Below, piece after piece: positions 32,985 to 43,050 of a stretch of DNA of 64,000 nucleotides. The DNA is taken from the NCBI GenBank assembly GCA_021292165.1, contig CM037879.1, positions 18,499,525-18,563,524 on the forward strand, given 5' to 3'. Within the stretch, counting starts at the first letter, position 1; each line of letters opens with the position of its first letter. Both the position numbers and the translations under genes were made by a program. This DNA is from Shinisaurus crocodilurus. Its lineage: Eukaryota; Chordata; Lepidosauria; Squamata; Shinisauridae. Below the pieces are notes generated by a model. It worked only from the letters and a program-made list of their open reading frames with translations. It had not been told where the DNA came from and did not search any database.

Positions 32985-33288
32985 TTAAGAGCCGAGGTCG
33001 ACCAGGTTAGAGGACATGGAGTTGAGGATGGAGTCTTGCAAACTGTGATGGTGTAGCGGGTCCGCACTAGGTACCGGAATGGCACTAGGACCCTGGGGGT
33101 GGCCTAAACTGTGGAGTGGCTGTAAACCTGGGTTTGAATTGAGCAGTAAAGCTGGGCTGGATGAAGAATGATCTGGGGTCCCTGAGGGCGTTTTCTCATC
33201 TTCAGAGCTGCCCAAAACTGCTTTGTTGCCGTTCAGGGAGGAGGAAAGCGGGTTGTGGCCATTGGAGCTGGAATTTTCGTTGTTTTCC
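32985..33288 (-). CDS. SIX2: SIX2 exon 2 (C-terminal tail)
   Basis: Encodes the last 100 residues of SIX2, from [14 protein letters not shown] to the family-typical end NLVDLGS and TAA stop (32987-32985). The signature '[20 protein letters not shown]' and '[12 protein letters not shown]' identify SIX2 rather than SIX1. The acceptor is TTTCTGTTTCTAG (AG at 33290-33289). The exon starts with one G that completes the split Arg codon of exon 1. The tail is shorter than the mammalian one: it lacks the Pro-rich and Gly-rich stretches of that protein and has a His run ([10 protein letters not shown]). This region is Ser/Pro-rich and disordered and carries the transactivation function in the family. 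Confidence 0.96.
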
Positions 33289-33358
33289 CTAGAAACAGAA
33301 AAGAAAGGGGGAGAAAGCTTAGACAGCCAAAAGTATAGACAGACATCCCATGCCCTTC

Positions 33359-33511
33359 CCATAATGCAGGGGCCTCAACCTGTGGCCCTCTAGATGCTGT
33401 TGGACTGCAACTTGCATCAGCCCTAGCCAGCATCACCAATGATAAGGGGTGGTGAGAGTTGCAGCCCAACAACATCTGGAAGGCCATAAGTTGCCTACCC
33501 CTGCATTAATG
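33359..33511. mobile_element. hAT-type MITE with TSD
   Basis: Element 33367-33503, CAGGGGCCTCAACCTGTGG to TTGCCTACCCCTG. Flanks CCATAATG and CATTAATG match at 7 of 8. It lies only about 70 bp inside the intron from the exon 2 acceptor. Confidence 0.82.
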
Positions 33512-33614
33512 CAATTGACCGCTCAATCTTATTATGCACGTTCCCATTTGAAGTCAGTCCCACTGAGGTCGATGGCCCTTCTTGCAAGCTGAGAGTGCAA
33601 ATAATGTGTAGTGT

Positions 33615-33840
33615 CATCCTACACATTTACTCAGAAGTCAGTCCCATTGTGTTCATGGGGACTTACTCCCTAGTAAGTGAGTTGGATCCAGACTTAGCCA
33701 TGCATAGAGTGGCTTAGAGTAATTTCATGCTGAGATTTAAGTCATGACTCACTGAAAGTCCCATTGGTTTCAGTGGGTTGGTCTACTCTAAGCATCACTA
33801 AGTCTGAATCCAACTCAGGGTGTTTAGGATTGAAGCCTTA
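33615..33840. mobile_element. Two short palindromic MITE remnants
   Basis: 33615-33690 has 'TTACTCAGAAGTCAGTCCCA' and an inverted partner (GCAATCC family). 33690-33840 has GTTGGATCCAGACTTAG ... CTAAGTCTGAATCCAAC ends. Confidence 0.6.
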
Positions 33841-33969
33841 GGGCACAATCCTATGCACATTTAGACAGAAAAAAGTCCTACAATTCCCAGCATTCCCCAG
33901 CCAGCCATGGGGAATGCTGGGAGTTGTAGGACTTTTTTCTGTCTAAACATGCATAGGATTGTGCCCTTA
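33838..33969. mobile_element. Palindromic Harbinger-like MITE, TTA TSD
   Basis: A 126-bp near-perfect hairpin (33841-33966) with ends GGGCACAATCCTATGC / GCATAGGATTGTGCCC. It is flanked by TTA on both sides. A TWA 3-bp TSD is the PIF/Harbinger signature. About three arm mismatches. Confidence 0.85.
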
Positions 33970-34074
33970 ATGCATTAAGGCTGCAGCAGCAATCCTACGA
34001 GACTTACTTGGAGGTTAATCCCTTTGAAATCACTGGGACTTACTTCTAGATGAGCATCTGGCTGCATGTGCAGT

Positions 34075-34220
34075 ACATGGGGGTGGACAGAAGATAGACC
34101 TGGATTTACTGGTAGATCTCTGGGTAATTTGAAGTTAATCAGCAAGGATTCTGCCTCCCAATTGTTTAACAATAGCAACAACAAAATGATCCCCCACCCC
34201 ATTATACTGCTAAAATGAAG
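34075..34220. repeat. Unclassified repeat shared with 11685-11830
   Basis: Carries 'GGTAGATCTCTGGGTAATTT' and a following A-rich part similar to the earlier copy. Confidence 0.4.
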
Positions 34221-34254
34221 AAAATGGGGGGGGGGGGAGACCAGTTGTTATTTT

Positions 34255-34432
34255 AGTCTTTCTGTTTTTGTTTTAAATTTGTGACTGTGTTTTAAATCTT
34301 TGCACTGCTACTGTAGTTTTAAACTTTTATATTATATATTTCTCATGTTGTATTTTATGGCTTTAATTCTTGTGAACTGCCCAGAAAGCTTTAGCAATTG
34401 GGCAGTATAGAAATGTGATAAATAAACAAACA
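34255..34432 (+). repeat. L2-type LINE 3' tail
   Basis: T-rich UTR, 'AACTGCCCAGAAAGCTTTAG', then an ATAAATAAAC tail. Confidence 0.75.
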
Positions 34433-34441
34433 ACATTACAG

Positions 34442-34605
34442 GCCTGTGGCTTATGCTGGCTCAGCTTGTCTGAGTGTGGAAAACTAAGCAGGGTCAGGCC
34501 TGGTTATTACTTGGATGGGAGACCCCTCCTCTAGTTTCCTGCATTGAGCAGGGGGTTGGACTCAATGGCCTTGTAGGCTCCTTCCAACTCTATCTATGAA
34601 ATCTA
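34442..34605 (+). repeat. 5S-derived SINE with CR1-like tail
   Basis: Full copy starting GGCCTGTGGCTTATGCTGGC, with 'AAACTAAGCAGGGTCAGGCC' and 'TTACTTGGATGGGAGACC' followed by the CR1-like tail. Confidence 0.9.
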
Positions 34606-34759
34606 TAACCCGGAGCGTCTGGTTGCTGGATCTCAGGTCCTAGTGTGTGTGTTTTTTAAATGTAGATTCCGCAAGCCTGAAGAATGATGAAGAATACCCA
34701 TTATGAAGAATGTCAATGATGCCATTTTTCAACCCTTGTGATGCTCAGCTCTTTTAACC

Positions 34760-34895
34760 CAGGGCTCTCCAACCTTGGGTCCCCAGATGCTGCTGGACTA
34801 CAGCTCCCAGAATCCCTTGCCATTAGCCATGCTGGCTGGGTATGCTGGGAGTTGTAGGCCAGCAACATCTGGGGACCCAAGGTTGGAGAGCCCTG
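34760..34895. mobile_element. hAT-type palindromic MITE
   Basis: CAGGGCTCTCCAACCTTGGG to GGTTGGAGAGCCCTG. Flanking octamers TTTTAACC and ATTTGGCC match in 5 of 8. Confidence 0.8.
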
Positions 34896-36124
34896 ATTTG
34901 GCCTAACACTGTCCCTGTAAAATCACAGGAATGGCTGAAGGCGAAGCCACTTGAGTAAGTCTCTGCATTGTTCCCTCCTACCCACAATTAAAGTATTAGG
35001 GATATTACCACTTAGGGATTTTATTATATCTAGCGGAATATAAGTATCACAAATAAATAAATTAAATGAATAAATAAGTATTGGATTCAGCTGAATATCC
35101 ACCCTCACCCCTTAGTGGCCCAAAGCACAATTCTTTAAGTCTGCAAGCCACTGAAACTTAGAGGTTTTTATCCAAATCAAGTCCAGTGTGGGATGAGGGA
35201 ACCTGAGAACTCGAACTCAGGCTGAAATCCCTATTAAGTTCCATCCCAAGAAGCAGGAGTAGCCCCCCTTGAGTAGACCCCCTCTTAAAGCTGTACTGAA
35301 GGAGATGAGAGAGCAAAGCCGGGCCATTCCACCAAACCTGCTGAAAGACACATAGTGCAATCCTATATATGATTACTCAGAAGTAAGTGCCACTATGTTG
35401 AATAGGGTTTTCTCCCCCCCCCCCATCCCAGGTAAGTACATAGGATTGCAGTCTTAATGGGTTTTTCTTTTCCCTCCCACTCCTTTTTCCTTGTGTGCTG
35501 TTACTGATTACATATAAGCCACTCTGGTAGCCTTTTGGGCTGAGGAGCTGGATTAAAAAAAATATACTTTAAATTAATCAACAAACAAATAATAAAGCAA
35601 GCTCTGCCCTGGGTGACCTTGGCTAGTCACTGTCTCCCAGGCTTGCCTATCCAACTTCACAGGATTGCTTTGACTTCTGCTCAAAACACAGCCTGAAGGA
35701 CAGTTTGTTGTTTTTGTGTCAGTGGACGTCATTTCAGCACGCTAGGGTTGCACGCTTGCTCGGAAGTAAGTCTCACTGAAGTTCCCCATTAAAGTCAACT
35801 GTATTGACCCGGGCTGCACAGCTGCCTGCGATCCTAAGGTGGAAGTGAGTCAGTCCTATTAAGAATGCCAGCCTTTACTTCTGAAGTAATGCTGGTTTTG
35901 TGTGTTACTTACCATTCTGAACTCCGCTGAGATTACTGAAAACACGGAACGGGATTAACGGGGGTGATCTGCACCTCAATTTAGAGAGAACACAGGGTTT
36001 TGTGCCCAATCCTAATTAGGCATTTATGTGGGAAATTAAGCCCAAGAAGAGAAGAGTTCCAGGGGCAGCGCTACAAGGCTGGGTCAGAGCACTGAATAAT
36101 TAGGGTGACTTTCTGACATAAGCA
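34896..36124. other. Intronic; L2-like tail and two Harbinger-like MITE copies
   Basis: MITE copies lie at about 35355-35450 and 35745-35830. A short AAAT-type LINE tail lies at about 35500-35595. The remainder is unassigned. Confidence 0.5.
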
Positions 36125-36704
36125 GCCCAGGATTAACTATTCAGCAATATAAGCACGTGCTTAGGGCCCCAAGGGAAGGGGGGCACCACAGAGCACCACA
36201 ATTTTTTTGCATTTGCATTTCCCCCCTTATAACAGTTTTATTATAAAATGCATAAAACAGTGATGAAAATTTGTATTTCTTTCTGTTGCCCTAGTTATAA
36301 GTAAGTAATTGGCTTATATTGCTTGCTGCTATTTAGTGTTAAATAAATATAATTTTAAAAAACAGTTTATATTTAATATAGTTTTGTGTTCTGGTGTGGG
36401 GGATGGCCTTGAAAAAAACTGAGTTTTTAATGTCTTATTTCACCTTCAGCACTTACGGAGTCTTAATGTCTTGCCAGCAGCCAGTTAAGCGATGGAAGGG
36501 CCGAGGGGGCACCATTATTGGGCTGTGTTTAGGGCAGTGTTTCTCAACCTTGGGTCCCCAGATGTTTTTGGCCTACAACTCCCAGCATGCCCCAGCCAGC
36601 TATGCTGGCTGGGGCATGCTGGGAGTTGTAGGCCAAAAACATCTGGGGACCCAAGGTTGAGAAACACTGGTTTAGGGCATCAGCTGGGCTTAATCCGGCC
36701 CTGA
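36125..36704. mobile_element. hAT-like element split by a nested MITE
   Basis: Ends CAGCCCAGGATTAACT ... GCTTAATCCGGCCCTG are imperfect inverted repeats of hAT style. The AT-rich interior is interrupted by the palindromic MITE at 36535-36669. Confidence 0.5.
36527..36677. mobile_element. Perfect palindromic hAT-type MITE
   Basis: Element 36535-36669 (135 bp) reads as an essentially perfect inverted repeat with 66-base arms. It begins CAGTGTTTCTCAACCTTGGG and is flanked by an exact 8-bp TSD, GTTTAGGG. The lack of arm divergence indicates a young insertion. It lies within the SIX2 intron. Confidence 0.95.
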
Positions 36705-36719
36705 AGATAAGTACGTAAG

Positions 36720-36925
36720 AAGAGCCCTGCTGGATCAGACCAGTGGTCCATCTAGTCCAGCATCCTGTTCACACACAGCGGCCAACCAGCTGCCCATGGA
36801 AAACCCACATGTAGGCATGAGTGCAACAGCACCCTCCCACCCATGTTCCCCAGCATCTGGCGTACATAGGCATACTGCCTTTGAAACTGGAGGTAGCACA
36901 GAGCCATCAGGAGTAGCTGCCATTC
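36720..36925 (+). repeat. Interspersed repeat (10596 / 42325 family)
   Basis: 'AGCCCTGCTGGATCAGACCA', 'GTTCACACACAGCGGCCAAC' and 'GTTCCCCAGCATCTGGCGTA' in order. The family is common in reptile DNA. Class not determined. Confidence 0.65.
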
Positions 36926-37219
36926 ATTTCCTTTTCCTCCATTGACGTTGCTTTATCTACAGATCTACAAAACAGGGCATGGCGGAGGCAATAATAACCC
37001 TCCTTTAAACATAAGAGTCCCATGCCTCTGATTTGCAGAGAGCTATTTGTACTACACACTCACCCCACCGCACCCCAGGTAGAAACGTTCAGCCCTTTCC
37101 TTCTTCAAATCCAAGCCACACTCCCCCCCTCCCCCCAACTGACTGACACAGCATCTACTAGGATCTCGGTCGCTGAGCTCTCCTTCCTCCGCAGCAAACG
37201 GCATTAAAATCAAGGCAAC

Positions 37220-37840
37220 TGTTGGGACTTGAAAAAGATACTAGGAGAGGATATATTGTGGAGTAATATCCTTCCTATCTCACATTAGTGAGATCAGCAG
37301 AGTAGAGTCCCTTTCCAGCTTAAAAGAAGCTTCGATTTGGCTAGTGTTAGCCAGCTAGCATTTGGTAATCCAGGATGCTTTAAGGCAGACTGGATTTCCC
37401 TGGTTTTGCCCCCTTTTCTCTCCCTCAGAACAATAATCAGAGACACAGTCTTGTAAAAGTTAAAAGTAACATTTACTCACTCAGATTATGCAGTTTCATT
37501 CAGGCAGGCTTAAAAGCGTTTCTTACAGTTGGTTACAAGTTCATTTGGAAATACTTGGGGTCTGAACTTGTGGAGTTTAGACAAGCAACTCTGGCTACAT
37601 GCTGCTACAAGGATCCACGTGGAGACAACAACCTGGTGGTGCCACGCTCACTAGAGTCTGAACAGGAAGAGAAAGAAGCTGGGAGCAACGCCCACTTCCT
37701 GTTCGGGCTGTTAATAATTCACTGACTACCTTCTAGGAAAACCACCCTAGAAGGTCCGTACCAGTGATCTTAACCATTTCACCCAATTACCTGGTGAAAC
37801 ATTAGCCATAGGTTTTGACTGCAATTTTAATTATCCAACA
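37220..37840 (-). mobile_element. Ty1/copia solo LTR in SIX2 intron
   Basis: A 621-bp minus-strand LTR, flanked by a perfect 5-bp TSD, GCAAC (37215-37219 and 37841-37845). It lies in the same orientation as SIX2 transcription. Same family as 19135-19750. Confidence 0.95.
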
Positions 37841-38448
37841 GCAACCTAGCCCTTCTCACAGGACTGCTTTTGCCATGGTCTCCCTAACTCTCCAGCTTGG
37901 GTCTTGCTGAAGCAGGGGGGGGGGGTCACTCTTCCGCAATCCACTGCTGCATTTGCTTGGTTTTTTTTTCCAGAGCTCACCGCGGCCTGCGGAAAGAGCA
38001 GAGTCGCCCGCTTGGCGTCACCCACCCTTCCCCAGGCGGTTTTAGGAGTCGGGGGCTGGCAGAAGCTTTACCTGGAAAGAGGTCCCGCAGAGGGCCAAAA
38101 AACAGACATCATTTAAAATCTGTGTCTAGCAGTTACGCCTCTTGTTCCTTTTGTTTTTACTGTAGAGTACATACACGGGGGTCGCGATCCGGATCTTAAG
38201 CCCTCTCACCCTCACGCTAGGGTCCCGAACCAAATGGAGGGGGAGGGCTGCCGCTACTCTAAAGTAAAAAAAAAGGGGGGGAGGAATAAAAAGCGTAGGT
38301 GCTGCACACAAGATTTAAAGCCAAGTCTGCTTTGGCCCAGATCTAGAACGAAGACGCCCACGCCTGACTTCTGCTTGAGATGGGCGGTGGATGGTAACTA
38401 ACAATGCGGCAGGGATGGTTTTACACCAGGCTATGACCAAGATGTTAG
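37841..38448. other. Intronic, no repeat recognised
   Basis: Unique-looking. G and T homopolymer runs near 37915-37970. No exon evidence. Confidence 0.45.
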
Positions 38449-38570
38449 TTTTAGAGCAGTGTTCTCCGACCTTGGGTCCTCAGATGTTTTTGGCCTACAA
38501 CTCCCAGCATGCTGGGAGTTGTACGCCAAAAACATCTGGGGACCCAAGGTCGGAGAACACTGTTTTAGAG
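38449..38570. mobile_element. Palindromic hAT-type MITE with perfect TSD
   Basis: Element 38457-38562 (106 bp), CAGTGTTCTCCGACCTTGGG hairpin with only a couple of arm mismatches. The TSD TTTTAGAG is exact on both sides. Confidence 0.95.
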
Positions 38571-38594
38571 GAAAACATACAAGCACACGCCAAA

Positions 38595-38836
38595 CACAGT
38601 GTGGGCGTAGTGATTAGAGTGTTTGGGCTGGGACTCGGGAGATCCGGGTTCTAGTCCCCACTGGGCCATGAAGCTCACGGGGTGACTTCGGGCCAGTCAT
38701 GACTCTCAGCCTAGCCTACCACACAGGGTTGTTGTGAGGATAAAATGGAGAGGAGGAGAACCTGGTAAGCCGCCTTGGGTTCCTTCCTTGCAAGAGGAAA
38801 AAAGGTGGGATAGAAATGTAATGTAATAATAATAAA
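38595..38836 (+). repeat. Sauria-type SINE
   Basis: Plus-strand copy, slightly diverged head, 'GAAATGTAATGTAATAATAA' tail. Confidence 0.88.
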
Positions 38837-39650
38837 GAAGGGGGATGTTTGGGGGGGGGGAACGTATTTTGGGTGGCAGGGCTGGGGAAGAAAAAGTAAA
38901 ATCCAGGCTTACACAATCTTGCCTGTGTGACGTCCCCCGCCTCATTGGGTAGGTCTTGGGGGTCTTGAAAACAGTTTGCGGCTGCCCCAGTAGAAAATGT
39001 GTCTTAACAAAACAAAACAAAAAACTCTCTCTCACTCTCTCTCCCTCCTGTAAAGATCAGGACGCCTTTGGCAGGAGGGTGAACGGATGGCTTAACGAGC
39101 TCGTTGCGTTAGCGCTCCAAAATGCTCGCCCTAGAAAGGAAATATATCCTGGCAGTTCGCTCGGGATGAGTCGAACATTGCAACGATGGGGAAGGCACAA
39201 ATATCACCATATTGGGATCTCTTCCTAAGATCTCGGCTGTAGCTAAACCCGTTTCCGTCCGTCCTTAAGGACGATTTAAAAAAAATGAAAAAGAAAAAGC
39301 CAGTGTATGTACAATAGCAGCAGGCCAGAGACCGCTTCTTCTCCCGAATTAGGAGCGGAAATGCCCTTCAGAGTTCGGGGCACTCAAAGATTTCTTCGTC
39401 TGGCAGCATCTCGGCTCTAGAGACATTTACTTGAGAAATCGGGGCGCGGAGGGGGGGGTGCTCATTGACTTCTGCGGATCTTGTTGGCAAACAAACCAGG
39501 CCGCGATCCTAGGCACGCTATTCTGAAAATTGCCTCCATCGAAGGCAGCGAGACTTACTTCCGAGAAAGCACCCATAGGATGGACCCTTCCCTACCAGGG
39601 CGTATGTCATTTTGATGGACTCGACTGCCAAGTAAGAATGCTTAGGATCG
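38837..39650. other. Intronic, mostly unassigned; one MITE remnant
   Basis: A decayed Harbinger-like MITE lies at about 39500-39595 ('CCGCGATCCTAGGCACGC', 'AGACTTACTTCCGAG'). Otherwise not recognised. Confidence 0.45.
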
Positions 39651-39871
39651 TAGCCCGACACTTCCGATCATAAATTCGCAGCGCGATCCTAAGCATCTTT
39701 ACTCAGGCGTAAAACCCACTGCATTAAATAGGGCTTACTGTGCGCAATCCTATGCATGTCTACATAGAAGTAGGCCCCACCGGGCTCAATGAGACGTCCT
39801 CCTCGGGTAAGCGGGTATAGGATTGCAGCTTAGGTCAGTGATCAGGGTTGCAGCCACCCTTTGTGAGAAGT
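39651..39871. repeat. Left arm of a large inverted duplication
   Basis: 221 bp whose reverse complement recurs at 40296-40505. One substitution and one 11-bp indel (TTAGGTCAGTG present here only) separate the arms. It contains two Harbinger-like MITE copies and is not itself a known element. Confidence 0.93.
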
Positions 39872-40295
39872 TGAAGCACTCTTAGTGAGCTCAACGAACG
39901 TTTGCTTAACAGAGGGTCGCAGGTGGAAGGAGGCATCACTGAACAACTATCAACCCAGTCCTAGTTAGGTTTACTCAGAAGATCCCACCGACTTCAATGG
40001 GATCATCGAGCTCCATAAACGTGCACAGGGCTGCAGCCGAAGAGGATTATGACACCAGGCAGATTAACCGTGTTAGCGCGCCCAGTTTATAAAATTCCGA
40101 GTTTATAAATGGAGAGAGAGCTTGCTTCCTCGGACGCGTGACGTGGACGGATCAATTTTACTCCATGCATGGGCACTCCACGCATCGGAGGAAGCCAGGT
40201 CCTCACCTACCAAAGTTTAGGCCACCATGAAATGGTTAGCCTTCCGGGTTCCACGAGTCTCTGAAAGCAGCCAAGGATCGTACTTCTCACAAAGT
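39872..40295. other. Spacer of the inverted duplication
   Basis: 424 bp of single-copy-looking sequence plus a MITE remnant at about 39955-40040. Confidence 0.7.
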
Positions 40296-40505
40296 ACTTC
40301 TCACAAAGGGTGGCTGCAACCCTGATGCTGCAATCCTATACCCGCTTACCCGAGGAGGACGTCTCATTGAGCCCGGTGGGGCCTACTTCTATGTAGACAT
40401 GCATAGGATTGCGCACAGTAAGTCCTATTTAATGCAGTGGGTTTTACGCCTGAGTAAAGATGCTTAGGATCGCGCTGCGAATTTATGATCGGAAGTGTCG
40501 GGCTA
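40296..40505. repeat. Right arm of a large inverted duplication
   Basis: 210-bp reverse-complement partner of 39651-39871. A short local duplication of 'AGTACTTCTCACAAAG' type lies just left of it (40280-40308). Confidence 0.93.
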
Positions 40506-41030
40506 CTTCTAGAATTGAAAAATCAAAGCGACTTCTTGATCATGTCGGACGAACGTATGGCATTTAAAAATAAAATTAAAAAATCTCAACTTGTTTCAGT
40601 TGGCGATCATTACTGTGCATCTATCACCAGCAAGACTACTAGTCCTACCCTAACTTCTCCGCACGCTAGAAAACACAACAGCTCCCTTTCCTACCGCAGG
40701 GCACTTTTCAGAAACGGGGTGGGGTGTCGTTATTTCCGAGGAAATGTGTTTAGGATCTGTTTAGGAAATGTGTTTAAGATCTGCTTGTTAGTGCTCTGGA
40801 TCAGATACTGATCCTTGATTCTGAAGAGGATAACGGGGCTACACTACAAGCCTCGGTGCTACTGAAGTGAACTGGGCTACTGAGAACAGCTTGTGTGGAC
40901 TGCATCGTGTCAAGGGTACGCCCACCACCTTCCTATCTACAGCCGCTTTAAAACATTCATCTTTGTAACAGGCCTTTCCCTAACAATTCAGAGACTTTCT
41001 ACACCCACGCCCCACGCCACGCATTCGTTC
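40506..41030. other. Intronic, nothing recognised
   Basis: A short direct duplication 'TTTAGGATCTGTTTAGGAAA' lies near 40748-40785. No exon or known repeat. Confidence 0.45.
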
Positions 41031-41205
41031 AATAATCTATCAATCCTATAAGTGTCAAGTTATTGTCCCCATATTGCAGATTTGGGGGGGGAGGGGTGAG
41101 GCCGAGAGATGCAGGTTGGCCTAAGAGACCACCCAGTGAATTCGAGAGCTCTGATCCGGGGAATTCCGAGCTCAAAGCCACCGCTCTTAACCACTATGGT
41201 GCACC
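41031..41205 (-). repeat. MIR-like ancient SINE
   Basis: Complement of the MIR core ('TATTGTCCCCATATTGCAGA', 'CCACCCAGTGAATTC') with a decayed tRNA-like end. It is followed by an A run. Confidence 0.55.
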
Positions 41206-41432
41206 TTTAAAAAAAAAACAAAAAAAACTTCATCTCGCTTTGGGACGCAGTGGCGAATGGATTCGTCTGGACGCGCTTTATGTTATACATCCTATTATGT
41301 TGCCCATGCTGGCTGGGAATGATGGGAGTTGCAGTCCAACATATCGGGAAGGCACCAGTTTGGAGGAGGCTGTGAATGTGATATATATTCCTAACAATCT
41401 TGTGGCTCCTTAAATGTGTTCCTGTTTTTTAT

Positions 41433-41675
41433 TTTTATCTATTATATTTATATCCCGCCTTTTTCCTCTGAAGGGAACCCAAGACAGCTTACATAAGCCT
41501 CCTCCTCCCCACCACCATTTTATCCTCACAACAACCTTGTGAGGTAGGTTAGGCTAAGAGTCAGTGACTGGCGCAAAGTCACCCAGTGAGCTTCATCGCG
41601 GAGTGAGGACTAGAACCCAGATCTCCCGAGTCCCAGTCCAACACTCTCACTCACCACTAGGCCACACTGGCTCTC
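41433..41675 (-). repeat. Sauria-type SINE
   Basis: Minus-strand copy ending in 'GCCACACTGGCTCTC' on plus. A hAT MITE fragment ('GGGAATGATGGGAGTTGCAG') lies just left, at 41310-41370. Confidence 0.9.
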
Positions 41676-42324
41676 AAGGTGCCACAAGACTCTTTCTGCA
41701 ACAGGAGTAACTGAGTGACCCCCTCTGGAAAATGGGATATTCCTGACTACATCGATATCTGTACTGTATTGCATATCTCTTGTAATATGATTTAATAAGA
41801 TTGTATGTTGACAAGAATGCAATTCTCGATTTTAAGCCCAGATAAACGGACTTGTTTAAGCGGGCATGTCTCCACACTGACGTAAATGAGGCCAATGGGA
41901 TGCCGGTCCAAGCACTTAAGGGAGACCAAGGTGGGGAGTCTGAGTCAGTTCGATCGATGCCCGGTCTAGTTCAGCACAAGCAAGACAGACCTCCTCCATC
42001 CTAAGCAGAGTTCTGTAAGAATCAACCGCCATTGTTGATTGATGGTCATGGTTGCTAACTTAAACGCCTTTATTTGGAAGCGGGATCCGTTGTTGTTGTT
42101 GTTTACAATTCGTACCCTATCTTATGGCATGTTTCCCCAAAAGTCAGTCCCACCGGGTTCAGGAAGGTTTATTCCCGACTCCCTAGTAAATGGGCCAAAC
42201 AAGGCTGCCTTAATTTACTCCCAAGGAAGACTTTACTCTTAAGCACGGCTCACTAGGGAGTAGATCCCATTGTGCTTGGCGGAACGAGGAAACTGATCTG
42301 ATTTCTAGACTGTGTTTCCAGAGG
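41676..42324. other. Intronic; MITE-like fragments
   Basis: Short GTAAG-type MITE fragments at about 42135-42270. Otherwise unassigned. Confidence 0.45.
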
Positions 42325-42490
42325 CATCTGCCTATGTACTCCAGTTGCTGGGGAACATGGGCGGGAGGGTGCTGCTGCACAGCACTCATGTCCTGCTTGT
42401 GGGTTTCCTATGGGCAGCTGGCTGGCCACTGTGTGAACATAATGCTGGACTAGATGAACCCTTGGTCTGATCCAGCATGGCTCTTTTTCT
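42325..42490 (-). repeat. Interspersed repeat (36720 family)
   Basis: Complement of the 36720-36925 sequence: 'CTGGACTAGATGAACCCTTG', 'GTCTGATCCAGCATGGCTC'. Confidence 0.65.
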
Positions 42491-43010
42491 GTTCTTATTA
42501 TCGGGCTGTGAAGCCGAATTATCCATTTGATTTCGGCAGAATTAACTCCGCGATTGTGATCTTAAGCCCACTTGTAATAAGAATGGGGCGTTCACTTCTA
42601 GCGGAAATAGCAGTGTGTTCCGGCCTACCAGGCTAGAGGCGTTCATAGGTACTGCGCTGGGGTCAATGGCGAACCTCGCTGCCCGCTGATTGTCCCTTGA
42701 TTACATTGTAATCATGAGACCCATAAGCACTGCACCGTTTGGTTGCAGGTTGCAGCGTCTTGATTATTAGGGAATGGTCAGACTGCAAGTCCGTCCTCTT
42801 CAGTTCTTATTCGGGTGAAAACGGGATACTATAGTTAAGAGTATAAGGTGAGACGTTTGGTCCGCGCCCCATTTTTGTATGGAAAATGGAGGCCACGTTG
42901 TGTAAGGGACCACCATGCTTGCAGTTAGTTGAGGACGGTGAACTGTCTCTTGTCAAAACCCTGGAGACCTCTGGCTAGGATAATATTTCTCTTCCTTTGG
43001 GCATTCAATG
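42491..43010. other. Intronic, unique; possible conserved non-coding DNA
   Basis: No repeat recognised. It contains AT-rich homeodomain-like words such as 'GATTACATTGTAATCATGAG' (about 42699-42718). A regulatory role is only a guess. Confidence 0.35.
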
Positions 43011-43050
43011 TGCGCGCCAGCGCGCGTGCGCGTGCGTACATGCGTGCTCG
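43011..43050. repeat. Alternating purine-pyrimidine (GC/GT) run
   Basis: TGTGCGCGCCAGCGCGCGTG followed by CGCGTGCGTACATGCGTGC, a low-complexity tract of Z-DNA-forming type. Confidence 0.75.

Noticed and set aside
39651..40505. Inverted duplication as a foldback transposon
   Set aside because: The arm ends have no TIR-like termini or TSD that I can see, and the arms contain ordinary MITE copies plus flanking sequence.
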